A stretch of 64,000 bases of DNA from J054 sp963850255 (lineage in GTDB: Bacteria > Pseudomonadota > Gammaproteobacteria > Steroidobacterales > GCA-2729495): NCBI GenBank assembly GCA_963850255.1, contig CAWKLL010000029.1, positions 54,792 through 118,791 of the forward strand, in the 5' to 3' direction. The notes below the pieces were generated by a model, which ran no database searches, was not told the origin of the DNA, and saw only the letters and a program-made list of their open reading frames with translations. This document shows positions 44,373 to 54,607 of the stretch, piece after piece. Every line of letters begins with the position of its first letter. The first letter of the stretch is position 1. The translations under genes and the position numbers were made by a program.

Positions 44373-44741
44373 ATGGTGACCTATGTTGCAACCTTGTACG
44401 CCAAGCACGGCTCAGAAACTGACGTCGCTCAGTTTTACCAGGATATGGAGGCGCAACTGAATGCGGCGCCCGGCTTTCGTCAGCGCACGATATTACGCGC
44501 CAAGCCAGGCACGATGTTTGCCATCGTCAAGCCGATGCTCAGCGAAGAGCAGCTGGCCAGTAACCGCGAGCCACCGCATCCCGAGGGCGTGCATTTCGTG
44601 ATGATTGAAGAGTGGGATAGCGCCGAGGATCGCGTGAAGTTTTCCCGTGGTCAGGACAAGTCGCGCGCAGCGAAGCTTTACCCCCACCTGTTGCCCCAGC
44701 ACACCCATGAATTCTATGAAGATATATCGCCGGCGAGCTGA
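44373..44741 (+). CDS. Antibiotic biosynthesis monooxygenase (ABM) fold protein
   Basis: A 122-residue dimeric alpha+beta barrel protein. MVTYVATLYAKHGSETDVAQ at the start and the middle strand patterns fit the ABM/YgiN-like fold; the exact reaction is unknown. AGAGGA precedes the ATG at 44373, and the longer open frame has no family features. It is 50 bases upstream of the FKBP gene on the same strand. Confidence 0.7.
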   Translation: MVTYVATLYAKHGSETDVAQFYQDMEAQLNAAPGFRQRTILRAKPGTMFAIVKPMLSEEQLASNREPPHPEGVHFVMIEEWDSAEDRVKFSRGQDKSRAAKLYPHLLPQHTHEFYEDISPAS

Positions 44742-44791
44742 GTCGACGAAGATCTGTTCTCTGTTCCGTTTATCTTGATTCTGGAGTCACT

Positions 44792-45220
44792 ATGCGCCTG
44801 ATTACTACCAGCCTTTTACTGCTACTCATTAGCGCTACGACAGCGATGGCCGATGCTTACCTGGACGCTATGGCGGCCGAAGAGGGCGCCATAACGACTG
44901 AATCCGGACTGGTCTATCTTGAGCAACGCGCGGGTGAGGGCGATTCACCGACACTGGCCAGCGTTGTGCGGGCACACTATCACGGCACCCTGGCCGACGG
45001 CAGCGTGTTCGACAGCTCCGTGAATCGCGGCGAGCCACTGGTGATCCCGCTGAATCGCGTGATCAAGTGCTGGCAGGAAGGCATTCCGATGATGAAAGTT
45101 GGCGGCAAGGCCAAGCTGACTTGTCCCGCGGGCATTGCTTACGGCAGCCGTGCAACGGGCGGCATTCCGGCCAATTCAACCCTGAGCTTCGAAGTCGAGC
45201 TGATCGATATTGTTCGCTAG
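44792..45220 (+). CDS. Periplasmic FKBP-type peptidyl-prolyl isomerase
   Basis: A 142-residue protein with a signal peptide (cleavage after TTAMA) and one FKBP domain: VVRAHYHGTLADGSVFDSS, VIKCWQEGIPMMKVGGKAKL, IAYGSRATGGIPANSTLSFEVELIDI. These are the normal active-site segments. It resembles the C-terminal domain of FkpA/Mip without the N-terminal dimerisation helices, apart from a short linker. It acts in periplasmic protein folding. Confidence 0.93.
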   Translation: MRLITTSLLLLLISATTAMADAYLDAMAAEEGAITTESGLVYLEQRAGEGDSPTLASVVRAHYHGTLADGSVFDSSVNRGEPLVIPLNRVIKCWQEGIPMMKVGGKAKLTCPAGIAYGSRATGGIPANSTLSFEVELIDIVR

Positions 45221-45589
45221 TTTGGCGCGCTGTCTGAACAAGCCGTTCAGTGCAGCCGGCTAGTGAGGCCAGGCCCCAGGCAAAGTGCTATTTGCGACGA
45301 CCGGTCTTGCAAGTTCTGTTGCTGGACCGGTGTTTCTCCGGGTGAATGGAAAGGCAGTCATAGCAAAGTGCTGGCGTAAGCGGGAAGGAAGGTCGCTAAG
45401 GGCCGAAGCTAAAAGCAAAGATACATATTTTGTAATAGCTTAGATGGTATTTCTCACTTCGGTGCTACGTTTAGGGGTTTGTTGGAAGCCCAAGTTTTCG
45501 TTTCCGAATAGCTGCCGCAAGGACTAGACTGTCAACTTGTGTAAACCGCTTTGCCGGCTTCTTTTGGCACGGCACCCAGGGAAAAAATT
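45221..45589 (+). other. Intergenic region without a recognised gene
   Basis: 369 bases hold no open frame with a good ribosome binding site. The word GCAAAGTGCT occurs twice (about 45281 and 45364), and the second half is more AT-rich and purine-rich than flanking genes. I could not assign a riboswitch, small RNA or terminator. Confidence 0.4.
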
Positions 45590-46171
45590 ATGCTGTTACG
45601 CGCCGCCTTGTTACTTATCGTCGGTACTTTCTCTGTCGCGGGATGGGCAGCCAATGAAGCCGATTTCGCCAATGCACTGGCTGATTTCCGGGCTACGCCT
45701 GAAGTTGCCGCGATGCTGGATGAGTCCCACGCCTACGCGATTTTCCCGACGGTGGGCAAGGCCGGCATTGGTATCGGCGGTGCATTTGGGCAGGGCCGGG
45801 TCTATCAGGGCGGCACTCATATAGCCGATACGTCGCTGACCCAACTCAGCATTGGTTTTCAACTGGGCGGTGCAGCCTATTCCCAGATGATTTTGTTTCG
45901 CAACCAGGACGCGCTGTCGGAGTTTTCCACCGGTAAGTTTTCCTTTGGCGCGGAAGCCTCGGCCGTGGCGCTGACCGCGGGTGCCCAGGCCAAGGCCAAC
46001 TCCATGGGCTCGTCCGCATCGGCCAGCGATTCCGAGCCGGGTGGATCAGCCGTCGGCGGCTGGAACGGCAGCATGGCGGTTTTCGTTCTCGCCAAGGGCG
46101 GCCTGATGTACGAAGCCACCATTGGCGGCCAGTCGTTTAGCTACGCTACCGTCGGTGGCGAAGGTACCTGA
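45590..46171 (+). CDS. SYLF/YSC84 domain lipid-binding protein
   Basis: A 193-residue secreted protein with a signal peptide (about 1-20) and a complete SYLF domain: AYAIFPTVGKAGIGIGGAFG, LTQLSIGFQLGGAAYSQMI and NGSMAVFVLAKGGLMYEATI. Family members bind phosphoinositide-like lipids in eukaryotes; the bacterial role is unclear. I chose the ATG at 45590 because it starts the signal peptide. Confidence 0.9.
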   Translation: MLLRAALLLIVGTFSVAGWAANEADFANALADFRATPEVAAMLDESHAYAIFPTVGKAGIGIGGAFGQGRVYQGGTHIADTSLTQLSIGFQLGGAAYSQMILFRNQDALSEFSTGKFSFGAEASAVALTAGAQAKANSMGSSASASDSEPGGSAVGGWNGSMAVFVLAKGGLMYEATIGGQSFSYATVGGEGT

Positions 46172-46422
46172 GCGTTGCGACGGCTGTTTACGCGGCCTGT
46201 CAAAATTCTGAAAGCAACGCGTTTGCGGAGTTCGACTGAGGTAGCTCGATCGCTGTAGCGAGCGTCACGGTGCTTAGCCCGTATCGCCATTGATCCCCTG
46301 AAACCCTTGGTTTCATTCGCTTTGTCGTACGCTGCTGACAATTTTCTGACCTGCAATAACCAGAAGTCCCGGTCCCGTCGCTGCAGACTGTTAACACAGT
46401 CAGGCGTCATGGGAGCGACAAA

Positions 46423-46599
46423 ATGCAGGCACACAATCAACGATCGCGTTGGGCAGAACATGTTGAGCGTCGCGTCGGCAGCGAACAGCTGCGACGTGCC
46501 CGAATGATGGGCCAGGCCATACCCGACGGACCGCTTGTATCGACGGCGAAAATCATATTGCCCGGGCCCGGGCGCTTGAAAGATTCCGGTGCCAGCTAG
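46423..46599 (+). CDS. Hypothetical small protein, 58 residues
   Basis: An ATG with GGGAG seven bases upstream opens a 58-residue, Arg-rich, soluble-looking frame. No family is recognised. It ends 2 bases before the next small ORF, which suggests an operon if both are real. Confidence 0.4.
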   Translation: MQAHNQRSRWAEHVERRVGSEQLRRARMMGQAIPDGPLVSTAKIILPGPGRLKDSGAS

Positions 46600-46601
46600 C
46601 G

Positions 46602-46784
46602 ATGCGTAGTTTCAGACCCTTGTTGCTGATGCTGCTGTGCTTCTGGCTGCTGGTACTCGCATTGGCCGGCAGTCGCGCGCTGTTCGCTCAGTCCGAACCC
46701 GATGGACGCTTGCACTTCGAAACGAGCTCGGCTGGACAATTAGAGCCCAAGGTCGAATGCGTCCATTGCTGCTGTTTATCCTGA
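46602..46784 (+). CDS. Hypothetical small exported protein, 60 residues
   Basis: It begins with a hydrophobic signal or anchor segment (LLLMLLCFWLLVLALAGSRA) and ends in a Cys-rich tail (CVHCCCLS). No family is recognised. The next frame continues with another hydrophobic ORF, so this could be a single gene split by a frameshift. Confidence 0.4.
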   Translation: MRSFRPLLLMLLCFWLLVLALAGSRALFAQSEPDGRLHFETSSAGQLEPKVECVHCCCLS

Positions 46785-46903
46785 TTCTTTGGCGGCCCAT
46801 CGCCGGCTTGCTGCTGGACAAAATGACCGGCTGCGGCCTTCAGGAGCAGCTGATTGGTCCGGTGGCAGCGCCCGCCGCCGCCACGCCTAAAGATAGTCCT
46901 TAG
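46757..46903 (+). CDS. Hypothetical small membrane protein, 48 residues
   Basis: ATG at 46757 opens a frame with one hydrophobic helix (RPLLLFILILWRPIAGLLLD) and an Ala/Pro tail. It overlaps the previous small ORF by 28 bases. No clear ribosome binding site is seen. It may be the true C-terminal part of the upstream ORF. Confidence 0.3.
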   Translation: MRPLLLFILILWRPIAGLLLDKMTGCGLQEQLIGPVAAPAAATPKDSP

Positions 46904-47050
46904 CGCGGCACCGCTGATTTGCTTGGCTTGGTGCCCGACGCAAAGTGACCAAAGCATGATCTGGCGAGGCTGTGGCCGTTGAGTGATGGCGCAACGCCAT
47001 GCATGCTGTTGCCCTCTATGGCCTTTGGTCGAATCGGGGGATAAGCCGCC

Positions 47051-48124
47051 ATGATGTCGAATTTCGTATCACAGCTGACTATGAATCGCCGCACCGCTCT
47101 CAAAGGTGCGCTGGCATTAGGCGCGTTCGCAGGCAGCGGTGCCCCGGGGTCGGCCATTGCCGGCGCGCATGCCGCCAAGCCGGGTCTCGATTATTCTGAT
47201 CCGGCAGACAATCTCTACGCCTTTGGCAAACTCTGGGCCAGCTACGACGAACCCATCATCGGCGGATTTCACGGCTTGATGTATGCGCGTATCGGCGACA
47301 AGCGCATGGTGCCGGTGTTTGGTTATACCGGCACGGGTGTTTTGCTGGCGAAGATTGACGAGAACAAGGACCTGTGGGTCAAGTCACGCGAGACCGGCTA
47401 CTTCACCGATCTGGAAACCGGTGACATTCTTGAGACCTGGGATAATCCGTTTACGGGTAAGACCGTCGAGGTCTATCATTTCTACAATGACGTGCTGGTC
47501 GGCAAGATCGGTAAGGAAATACCCAAGTTCTTTTTTGGTGCGGAAGGCGACTCGCCAACGCTGATGAATGAAGGCACGGTGTTTCCCGATAAAGACGGTC
47601 GCTACCCGTTTATTTTGCCCTTCGAGCAGTACGGCGATGACATGATGCTGTCCTGGGATTACACCCACGAATACACCAACCCGGTGACGCGTGAAGGCTG
47701 GCCACGCTCGTCCACCGGGCCGCGTATTTCTCCGTCGGAGCATTTCACCTTCAGCATGTCGCGGCAGGAACTGGAAGATCGCGATTTGCCCACGGCGCGA
47801 TTTGTGGCTGGTTTTTCGCGCATTTCGCAGTTCTGGCCGTTTATGGAAATGGGTGGCACGCCTTACGCGAATGGCTCGCTGTTCGGTCGCATGTTCAGCC
47901 ACAAGGGCCTGGGTGGCTACGACGACGTGCCGCCAAAAGTACTGGCCTACATTGAAAAGAACGCGCCGGATTTCCTCACCCTGCCGGATACCTGGGAATT
48001 GAAGAACGATCGGGTCGAGACCTGGAAGGCTTACGCGCTGGATGTACCGCCGGAGAATCCTGATTACGAATGGGAAGCTTCCGATTTTAGAGTTCCCACC
48101 GGACGCGCGGCACGCAAGGGCTAA
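47051..48124 (+). CDS. DUF1838 family protein with Tat-type signal
   Basis: A 357-residue protein with a twin-arginine-like leader (MNRRTALKGALALGAFAG) and the DUF1838 fold; the function of the family is unknown. Recognisable segments shared with the second copy at 50 kb include the N-terminal DNLYAFGKLWASYDE region, the NPFTGKTVEVYHFYN motif, and a C-terminal FLTLPDTWELK region. The frame is intact. It lies on the plus strand, opposite the other two DUF1838 loci. Confidence 0.85.
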   Translation: MMSNFVSQLTMNRRTALKGALALGAFAGSGAPGSAIAGAHAAKPGLDYSDPADNLYAFGKLWASYDEPIIGGFHGLMYARIGDKRMVPVFGYTGTGVLLAKIDENKDLWVKSRETGYFTDLETGDILETWDNPFTGKTVEVYHFYNDVLVGKIGKEIPKFFFGAEGDSPTLMNEGTVFPDKDGRYPFILPFEQYGDDMMLSWDYTHEYTNPVTREGWPRSSTGPRISPSEHFTFSMSRQELEDRDLPTARFVAGFSRISQFWPFMEMGGTPYANGSLFGRMFSHKGLGGYDDVPPKVLAYIEKNAPDFLTLPDTWELKNDRVETWKAYALDVPPENPDYEWEASDFRVPTGRAARKG

Positions 48125-48381
48125 GCGAAGTCGTTCTACCTGCGCGTGTAGCGGGATTGCTGGACGCTTTGCTTGGCGTGCTGTCACTGCCGGCAGGCGT
48201 CAATGATGGCGGCCGGGCCTGCTAACGGGAGGCTGTATTTGGAAACTGCTGATAGAATCCGTTTTTCTGAAACTCAATTCCGGGCTAGTGAAAGCGGCTG
48301 GCGGCTAAGGCTGCAGTGGGATATTTCCCTGTAAGCCTTAGGCCGGATCCGTTCCGCAGCCGGCAGAATGCTCTTTAAGAT

Positions 48382-49056
48382 CTAGAAGCGCCAGCCAAAC
48401 ATCAGCCGACCGGACGGAAACTGAACGTTTTGACTATTGCTGCTGTCAATAATCAGCAGGTTGTAACTGGCCTTGGCAAAAAATTGTTCGTCGAAATCCC
48501 AGCGTATGCCCACGCCGCCACCATACGACATATTGGTCTCGCTATAGGTGTTCCAGAAATTAGAGCAGACATAGCCCCACCAGGGGTCCCACCAGCAACC
48601 CGTGACCGGCGGTCCGTCCGCGACGTTGGAGTCCAGGCTGGTCCAGCCGATGCTGCCTTCCAGGTAAGGCGTCAGCGGGCCATCAAAAATGTTCCAGATA
48701 CCGCGAAGCTGACCATTAAACTGGTCGGCCGTAAAGCGGATCTGTTCGGGTGTGCCCGTGTCCTGCGGCACGATGGTGGCCGTGTAGTCCGGCTGTACAA
48801 ACTCCATCCCGAAACCCAGTGAAAAGTGGTTATTGAAGTTGTAGTCAAAGGCAAAGCGCCAGCCAATCTCGCTGTCCAGTTCCAGTCGGGAACCTTGCTG
48901 CCCGCCGACACTTTCGTTGCCCTGTTGAAGAATGCCAAGGCTCAAATCCCAGCGTTGGGCTCTTTCCATAGTCGGGCGAAAGAAGGATTGTGCGGTGGCC
49001 AACTCCGCGCCCAGCAGGGCGACGACGGCGAAAGCGAGCAAAATTTGTCTACGCAT
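48382..49056 (-). CDS. Outer-membrane beta-barrel protein
   Basis: A 224-residue protein with a signal peptide (cleaved near ATAQS) and alternating aromatic/polar strands ending in the aromatic residue F (RLMFGWRF), as outer-membrane barrels do. A motif of Trp, Tyr and Cys residues (GCWWDPWWGYVC) sits in a predicted loop. It is OmpW/OmpA-barrel-like, but I cannot name the family. I chose the ATG at 49056, which starts the signal peptide. Confidence 0.82.
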   Translation of the reverse strand: MRRQILLAFAVVALLGAELATAQSFFRPTMERAQRWDLSLGILQQGNESVGGQQGSRLELDSEIGWRFAFDYNFNNHFSLGFGMEFVQPDYTATIVPQDTGTPEQIRFTADQFNGQLRGIWNIFDGPLTPYLEGSIGWTSLDSNVADGPPVTGCWWDPWWGYVCSNFWNTYSETNMSYGGGVGIRWDFDEQFFAKASYNLLIIDSSNSQNVQFPSGRLMFGWRF

Positions 49057-49142
49057 GGTCTGGTTCCCGGGAAAATTTGCCGGGATTCTATCAGAGTGAC
49101 CCTGGGTAGGCAGGGTCCTGCTCACGACCGTGATCTGACATG

Positions 49143-49437
49143 CTAGTCAGCGGGAGCCGGCTTACGTTTCGCTTTGTATTGCAGAAACAGCTTGGTAAAG
49201 CCTTCCCAGGGCACAGGTCGGCGAAACCACTCGGGATGTACCTGCCTGACCAGCTCCAGCGTATCGGCCGGTGCTTCCAGGGCCAGTCTTCGATGCTTAG
49301 CCAGTGCGGCCGATTGTTAAAAAAGAAAGACTTGGTCATTCATAGACTGTCGCCGACCCGTTTATAGCGGTAGCCAAACGCTTGCGACTTCTCCTCAAAC
49401 GGATTGTCCATGCCCGGCAGCCTGGGCTGTGTGTTGT
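49143..49437 (-). pseudogene. Decayed C-terminal remnant of a DUF1838 gene
   Basis: Minus-strand sequence closely matches the copy at 50.0-50.5 kb: QPRLPGMDNPFEEKSQ, MTKSFFFNNRPHWLSIEDWP, then ADTLELVRQVHPEWFRRPVP and an intact end FLQYKAKRKPAPAD-stop. The central part is deleted between two copies of an EAPA-coding segment (GAAGCACC and GAGGCACC in the intact gene). There is also a one-base loss near the joint and a stop codon in place of a Trp. The N-terminal half is absent. Confidence 0.8.
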
Positions 49438-49449
49438 CCGGCAGGAAAA

Positions 49450-49939
49450 TCTTGAGAGGCGTAGATTATGTCCAATTCACCCCTGTCTACTGGTAGAGGA
49501 CCCTTGAAAGCCAGATAACAAGCGCTTGGAGCTTATGTTTCTGCAGCTATCCTAATTAATGAAAACAAACCAGTCACTATTGGAGAAATACTCAGAATGC
49601 CAATAGTAGAAGTTGTATAGTTATAGCAACAAAAAAATGGCCAAAACCGAAAAGTGTCGCAAGCGCCCTGAGTTTTTTCGAGAAAAAATAACAAATTCGA
49701 GCGTTGCAAGAAGGTATTGAATTTCACTCATCCAGAGAAAATATGATCACAACTTGGCATCTAAAAAAATAGCCCTGCCAATCATTAATAGATATACGCA
49801 TGTGCGGTATGCGCGAAAGTTCCGCCGGGCGTACTTTCTAGGTCAGGCATGATTCGCCAGCTAATGAGTGGAGCATCCTTAATGATCGAATTTGGAACCA
49901 CGATTTCACCGCCGTCGCAGCGATAATGAGGAGACCGTT
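49450..49939. other. AT-rich, gene-poor island
   Basis: Roughly 49,500-49,850 is clearly richer in A and T than all flanking DNA, with several A/T runs, and carries no open frame with a good start. It separates the DUF1838 remnant from a truncated secreted ORF. No transposase or terminal repeats were recognised. It is probably acquired or decayed DNA. Confidence 0.55.
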
Positions 49940-50044
49940 ATGCAAAACGGATTTTTATTGACACTTTTTCTAGCTCTTTCACTGGCCACATCAGCGGGAG
50001 CCGCCATCTTAAATAGCGTTTCGCTGGTGAATGGCGGTGGCGGT
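49940..50044 (+). pseudogene. N-terminal stub of a secreted protein gene
   Basis: ATG with GAGGAG seven bases upstream encodes MQNGFLLTLFLALSLATSAG, a good signal peptide with an AGAA cleavage site, then about 15 residues (ILNSVSLVNGGGG). The frame then runs antisense through the DUF1838 gene. The strong start and abrupt loss of coding sense suggest a gene cut by rearrangement near 50,035. Confidence 0.55.
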
Positions 50045-50957
50045 CGCTTTGTATTGCAGAAACAGGTTGGTAAAGCCTTCCCAGGGCACGGGTCGCCTGA
50101 ACCATTCGGGATGAATCTGCCGAATCAGTTCCAGGGTGTCCGCGGGTGCCTCGGCCAGGCTGCTGAGTTTCTTGCCGGCTTCATGCCAGATCACGTAGCC
50201 GGGTCGCTGACCCATCAGCATCCAGGGCAGCCAGCCGCTGGTGGCCTGGTAAAAAAACTCCGTGGGTACCGAGGCCAGCTGCGGATTTGTGATATCTGAC
50301 CAGTTGGCTTTCAGGGTAGAAATCGAAGCCACATTGATATTTTCCGCAGGTGCTTCCAGCGGCCAGTCTTCGATGCTTAGCCAGTGCGGCCGATTGTTAA
50401 AATAAGAGGACTTGGTCATCCACAAACTGTCCCCGACGCGTTTGTAGGGGTAGCCAAACGGCTGCGATTTTTCCTCGAAGGGGTTTTCCATGCCCAGTAA
50501 CCTGGGCTGGGCGTCCGCGCGCCATTCGAAAGGCACGGGACCTTCTCGATAGTGCAGGGGCTCAAGCAGTCGTCCGGTCAGGGGGTTGCGCAGGGTAGTC
50601 GGCCAGTTCGCCGCTGTCGGGATCGCGATAGAGGGTTGCCTCGTAGTCTGTGATGTGAAAAACATCGCCAGGCAGTTTTTCAACCTGGCGAAGCAGCAGC
50701 GACTCAACGGTGATGATGGGCGTAATCGGCGCGCCCGTTGCTGCCAGGTCGAGGCCGCCGGTGAACCAGAAAAAATACTCGCCCGTTTCAATACCCGCGC
50801 GCATTTTCAGATAGGCCAGCAAGTTGTCCTTAGGCAGATCCAGGTTCAGCGGTATGGACGGCGAGTCTGCTGCCAACGATTGTGTCGCGCCTGCCAGGCC
50901 AGCCGATGCGATTAACAGCTCGCGGCGATTGAGCGGGGCGTAGATTCGTTTGGACAC
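50009..50957 (-). pseudogene. DUF1838 family protein, frameshifted and with altered C-terminus
   Basis: About 315 residues when repaired. The Tat-like leader (LNRRELLIASAGLAGATQSL) and the N-terminal half lie in one frame. NPLTGRLLEPLHYREGPVPF and the rest lie in another, meeting near 50592, where removing one C from ACCCTG joins DSGELADY to LRNPLTG. The GTG start at 50957 has GAGGAG six bases upstream. After FLQYKA the sequence diverges from the remnant at 49.1 kb and ends in 10 novel residues, so the true end has been replaced. Confidence 0.75.
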
Positions 50958-51082
50958 GGCTGCTCCTCGCAAACGCTATTCAGAACATGCCTGATTCTCA
51001 AACAGAACAGGAAAAATTTGAGTGTCGCGTATATGGCCAAGGCATTAGCCAGTGGCCTGTGTTCCGTCAGGGCGTCAGGGAA

Positions 51083-54000
51083 TCATTTTGCCGCCAGCCT
51101 GTCGGCCTTTTCAATCGCTTCGCCGCAGGGGTCTTTCGCCTGGAACGCCCGGTCCCAGATGGCTTGCGCCAGGATCGAAATTCCCAAGGTCATTATGGCG
51201 CGTGAGCTAGCTTTCTCGTCTATCACGAGTCCTGGATCAGCGAAAGTCCCTGATACCTTGAAGAAGGGGTTAATGACCTGAGAGATACTAATGCTCAATC
51301 CCTTGCGCGGCGATGTTCGAAAGCTGACGTCCTGGCGTTCCTGTGCAAGGTCTACGCTACCATTTGCGAAGACGTTGATTTTGTCGGTCTGCGCAACCAT
51401 CGCCGGTGCGGTAGTGACCTGGCCGTTCTCCGCTTTCAGGATGACTGCAATGCAGGAAATGCCAGTATATTTTTCCTGGCGGCTGAACGGGTTGAGCGTC
51501 TGTGCAACCTCGATCAGGAAGTCTCCGGTTAACAGCTGCAGCCCGGCGTTCGGAATTCGACCGCCTTTCGCTTCAAAGCGCAGCGAGCCGTCCAAGCCCG
51601 CGGCAAGCTCTCGCAGGCTCTTACCCCGCGATGAGACATCGATGGACAAGTCCGTAATCGGTAGATTTTCGAGCGAAGCTTCTTCTTCACCGAACAGGTT
51701 CCACTGGAGTTGTTCGCCGCGCAGATTCAGCATTACGTCGGCTGAGTTGTTGCGCGGTGTGAGGCTGGCGCGAACCTGCAGTCTTCTGCCGTTCGATGCG
51801 GAAGCGTCGAATCGGGTCAGGTCCAGTGCGCCGTTCTGCAACTTCGCGTCCAGCTCAACCTGGTTCATCTCAACGGAGCGCAGGCGAAGCCGTTCGAGCC
51901 TGAGTGCTACCGTTGCGTCGAGTTGAGCCACGTGTTTCGAACGGCAGCGGCTCGTCAGGGATCAGCCGACCGTCTCCGGCCGGTTCAGCCTTTTCGGGCT
52001 CGGACGGCGCGCCATCTTCGCCTGTGTCGTCAGTCAGCAGGAACGGCCGCAGGTCAAGGAACGGAGAACGCAGGGAAAGATCGAGCTTCGGTACTTGCCC
52101 GCTGATATCTATCGCCAGGCTGCTGTCGAAAGAGCCTTCGCCGAGACGACCGTTCAGCTCGCGGAACACAAATCGATCGGGTTCGCCGCTGAACTTTGCA
52201 TTGATGTCCAGCGGCTGCTCCGGGAGTCTCTGGCCGGCGATCACACCGAGCGCTGACAGGCTGGGGATCACGATAGTGAAGTTGGCATCCGTGCGCGTTA
52301 TATTCGGTGGCGCATCGAAAACACCGCTTGCCGACAGACTCGCGTCGCCAAGCCGAGCGACGAGTCGGTCAATCTCCCACAATCCGCTGCGCCATGAGCC
52401 TTCGGCTCTGGCGGTAAACGACGAACTGTCGGGTTGCCAGGCATCCAGCTTGGGTAGAATCGCGGCCAGGTCGGTACCTTCGGCTGTGACGGGAAACTGG
52501 CCGAAGGATTCTGGTTCCAGCGGCCAGCCGACGTCGGCATCGCACTAATCGACGCCCGCCGCCGTGGCCTCAAGCTCGCTATCGTGAATTGAGTTTTGCG
52601 CTGCCGCTCGATTCCCCGGCGATATCAAAGGGTCCTTCGGGTACATCGAAACTGCTGATATCGGCAAGTATTGCATTGAGATTGGGTCCCTGGGTGGCAA
52701 AGCGCAGGTGGCTGCCGACAAATTCCGGCTGGCGGGAAACCAGCCCGTCTACGTTCAGTTGGGCCTCGCCGATGCTGCCTTGTATGTTATCCAGCCGATA
52801 GCCCTTCGGGCGAAGCGCGAAATCGACCACGGATGTCGTAGCTTGCGTCGCTAACGAATTCTTCTGCCTGCAATAGTCTAGCGAGCTCACTGGTGCTGTT
52901 CCCATGGCAAGCGGAATTGGACGTCGGTATCGTCTTCCAGCGGTTTGATTCCGATCTGGCCATTGAGCCGCAATTTCTGTGCGCCCAGTGTCAGCAGGGT
53001 GTCCTCGCTGGTCTCCAGCCCAAGGCCGGTAACCTCAATACTCGATTCAATGCTGTAGGGCACCGTGCTCTGGTTTGGAATATTTAGAGCAACGGCAGCT
53101 TTGCTGAAGTCATTGCCGCTGGCAACAATTTTCAGGCGCGTGCCGAGATAGCCGGGCGGATCTCCAATGGGGCCGGCTAGCTCCAGTCGAACAATATCGG
53201 TGACCAGGCTGACCTTAAGCAGCTCGTTTCCGTCCGGGCTGATGACAATATTGCCGTCGACTGAGAACGGACCGGATGAGACGCCAGGAATGCCCAGCAA
53301 CTGCCGAAACCTGGAGATATCGTTGCCCTCAATAGCCAGTTTCACCTCGGCGCCGTCCAGATCGGGGAAGCGGTCTACCTTGCCGGTCAGATCGAAGCGT
53401 GCATCGGCGAAGTCCAGGGCCACGTTTTGGATCGTCAATACCGAACCGGCCCGCTGTACTTTGCCATTGAGTTTGAAGGGTTCGGCCGGCGCGTCTTCGA
53501 TTCCGGCCAACGCGAGAATTCGACCGAGGTTCGGCGCTGCAACATCGATGTCGATGCTGGCGTTCTCGAGGGCTAGCAGCGCTTCACTGCGGGCTGACAG
53601 ATCGATCTGTGCGCGACCGATGTTGCCGTGGATTTCCAGGCCGACGCCGTCGCTATCGGGTAACAGCTTGCCGGTTAGATCTATATCCCCCTCACCCTGT
53701 CGACCCAGGCTCAGCATCTCGGCCAGGTCCTGGACATCCGGGCCGTTCAAACTGAAGCTCAGCGACGGCTGCTGCGGGTCCGCCAGGTCGTCGACCAGAC
53801 CGTTGGCTGCCAGGCTCAGGCTGTCAAACTGACCGGTAAGATCGAGCTGCACATCGCGGCCGTCAATCAGGTTTTCAAACGGGCCGAGTTTCCCGGCAGC
53901 GCTGATACTTTTCCCGCCGAGTTTTCCGCTCAGGCGTGCATCCAGCAATCCGTCAGCCCTGGGACGCTGGGTCAGCGTATCGATTTCCAGCAGGACTGGC

Positions 54001-54539
54001 GTATCGACGGCCGGGCTCGCAAAGCTCAGGCTCGAACCTGCGACATCAATGTTCTGAATCACGAAACCCAGGCCTGAAGAATCCTGGCTGTCGGGCTCTT
54101 GATCGGCTTCGCCAAAGCTCCAGTTGTTGCCGTGCTCGCTATCCTGAATCAGCCTTAGCGTAGCGTCGCGGACTGTAACGGCCGGCAGCACTATCGTGTC
54201 GCTGAGCACCGTTGTCAGGTCCACGCTGGCCTGTACTTCAGCAACATTCAGGAAGTCGCTGTCGGTGACCCAGTCAGGATTGGCAATGCGCAGCTGCGTG
54301 GCGCGTACCGTAACGATCTTGCCCAGGTCGACTTCAAACTCGCCGGCTATGCTGAATTCACGATCCAGCAGACTGCTGACGTAGCGCTCCAGTGGTTTCT
54401 GCAGGCGTTCCGGCTGGCTCAGGATAAAACCCAGCCCAGCCACTATAAACAGCAGCAGAATGCCGATGGCGATGAGTGTCGGTCGAAGCCAGCGCATAGA
54501 ATCCCGCCATGGCCGTGTAATATTTCTTATTGTTCGCAA
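51083..54539 (-). CDS. AsmA-like protein (at least four one-base frameshifts and one internal stop)
   Basis: A giant envelope protein of about 1,150 residues if repaired. An N-terminal membrane anchor (LRPTLIAIGILLLFIVAGLG) precedes repeated beta-rich AsmA/TamB-type units (such as ANPDWVTDSDFLNVAEVQAS). The C-terminal AsmA domain has TGDFLIEVAQTLNPFSRQEK and ISQVINPFFKVSGTFADPGL. Related proteins bridge the periplasm for lipid transport. Frame breaks lie near 52895, 52829, 52596 and 51935; removing one base at each leaves a length divisible by three. A TAG at 52545-52547 remains. Either assembly errors or real decay could explain this. Confidence 0.8.
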
Positions 54540-54607
54540 TTATCTGCGAAGTATTGTCTACAAATATAGCAGACTAAACGCTTGCGGTTTTCCCCGCACC
54601 GGCCCCG

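Noticed and set aside
52298..52573. Separate small gene within the AsmA-like region
   Set aside because: It lies in the wrong frame; the frame through the TAG at 52545 gives AsmA-like sequence on both sides.
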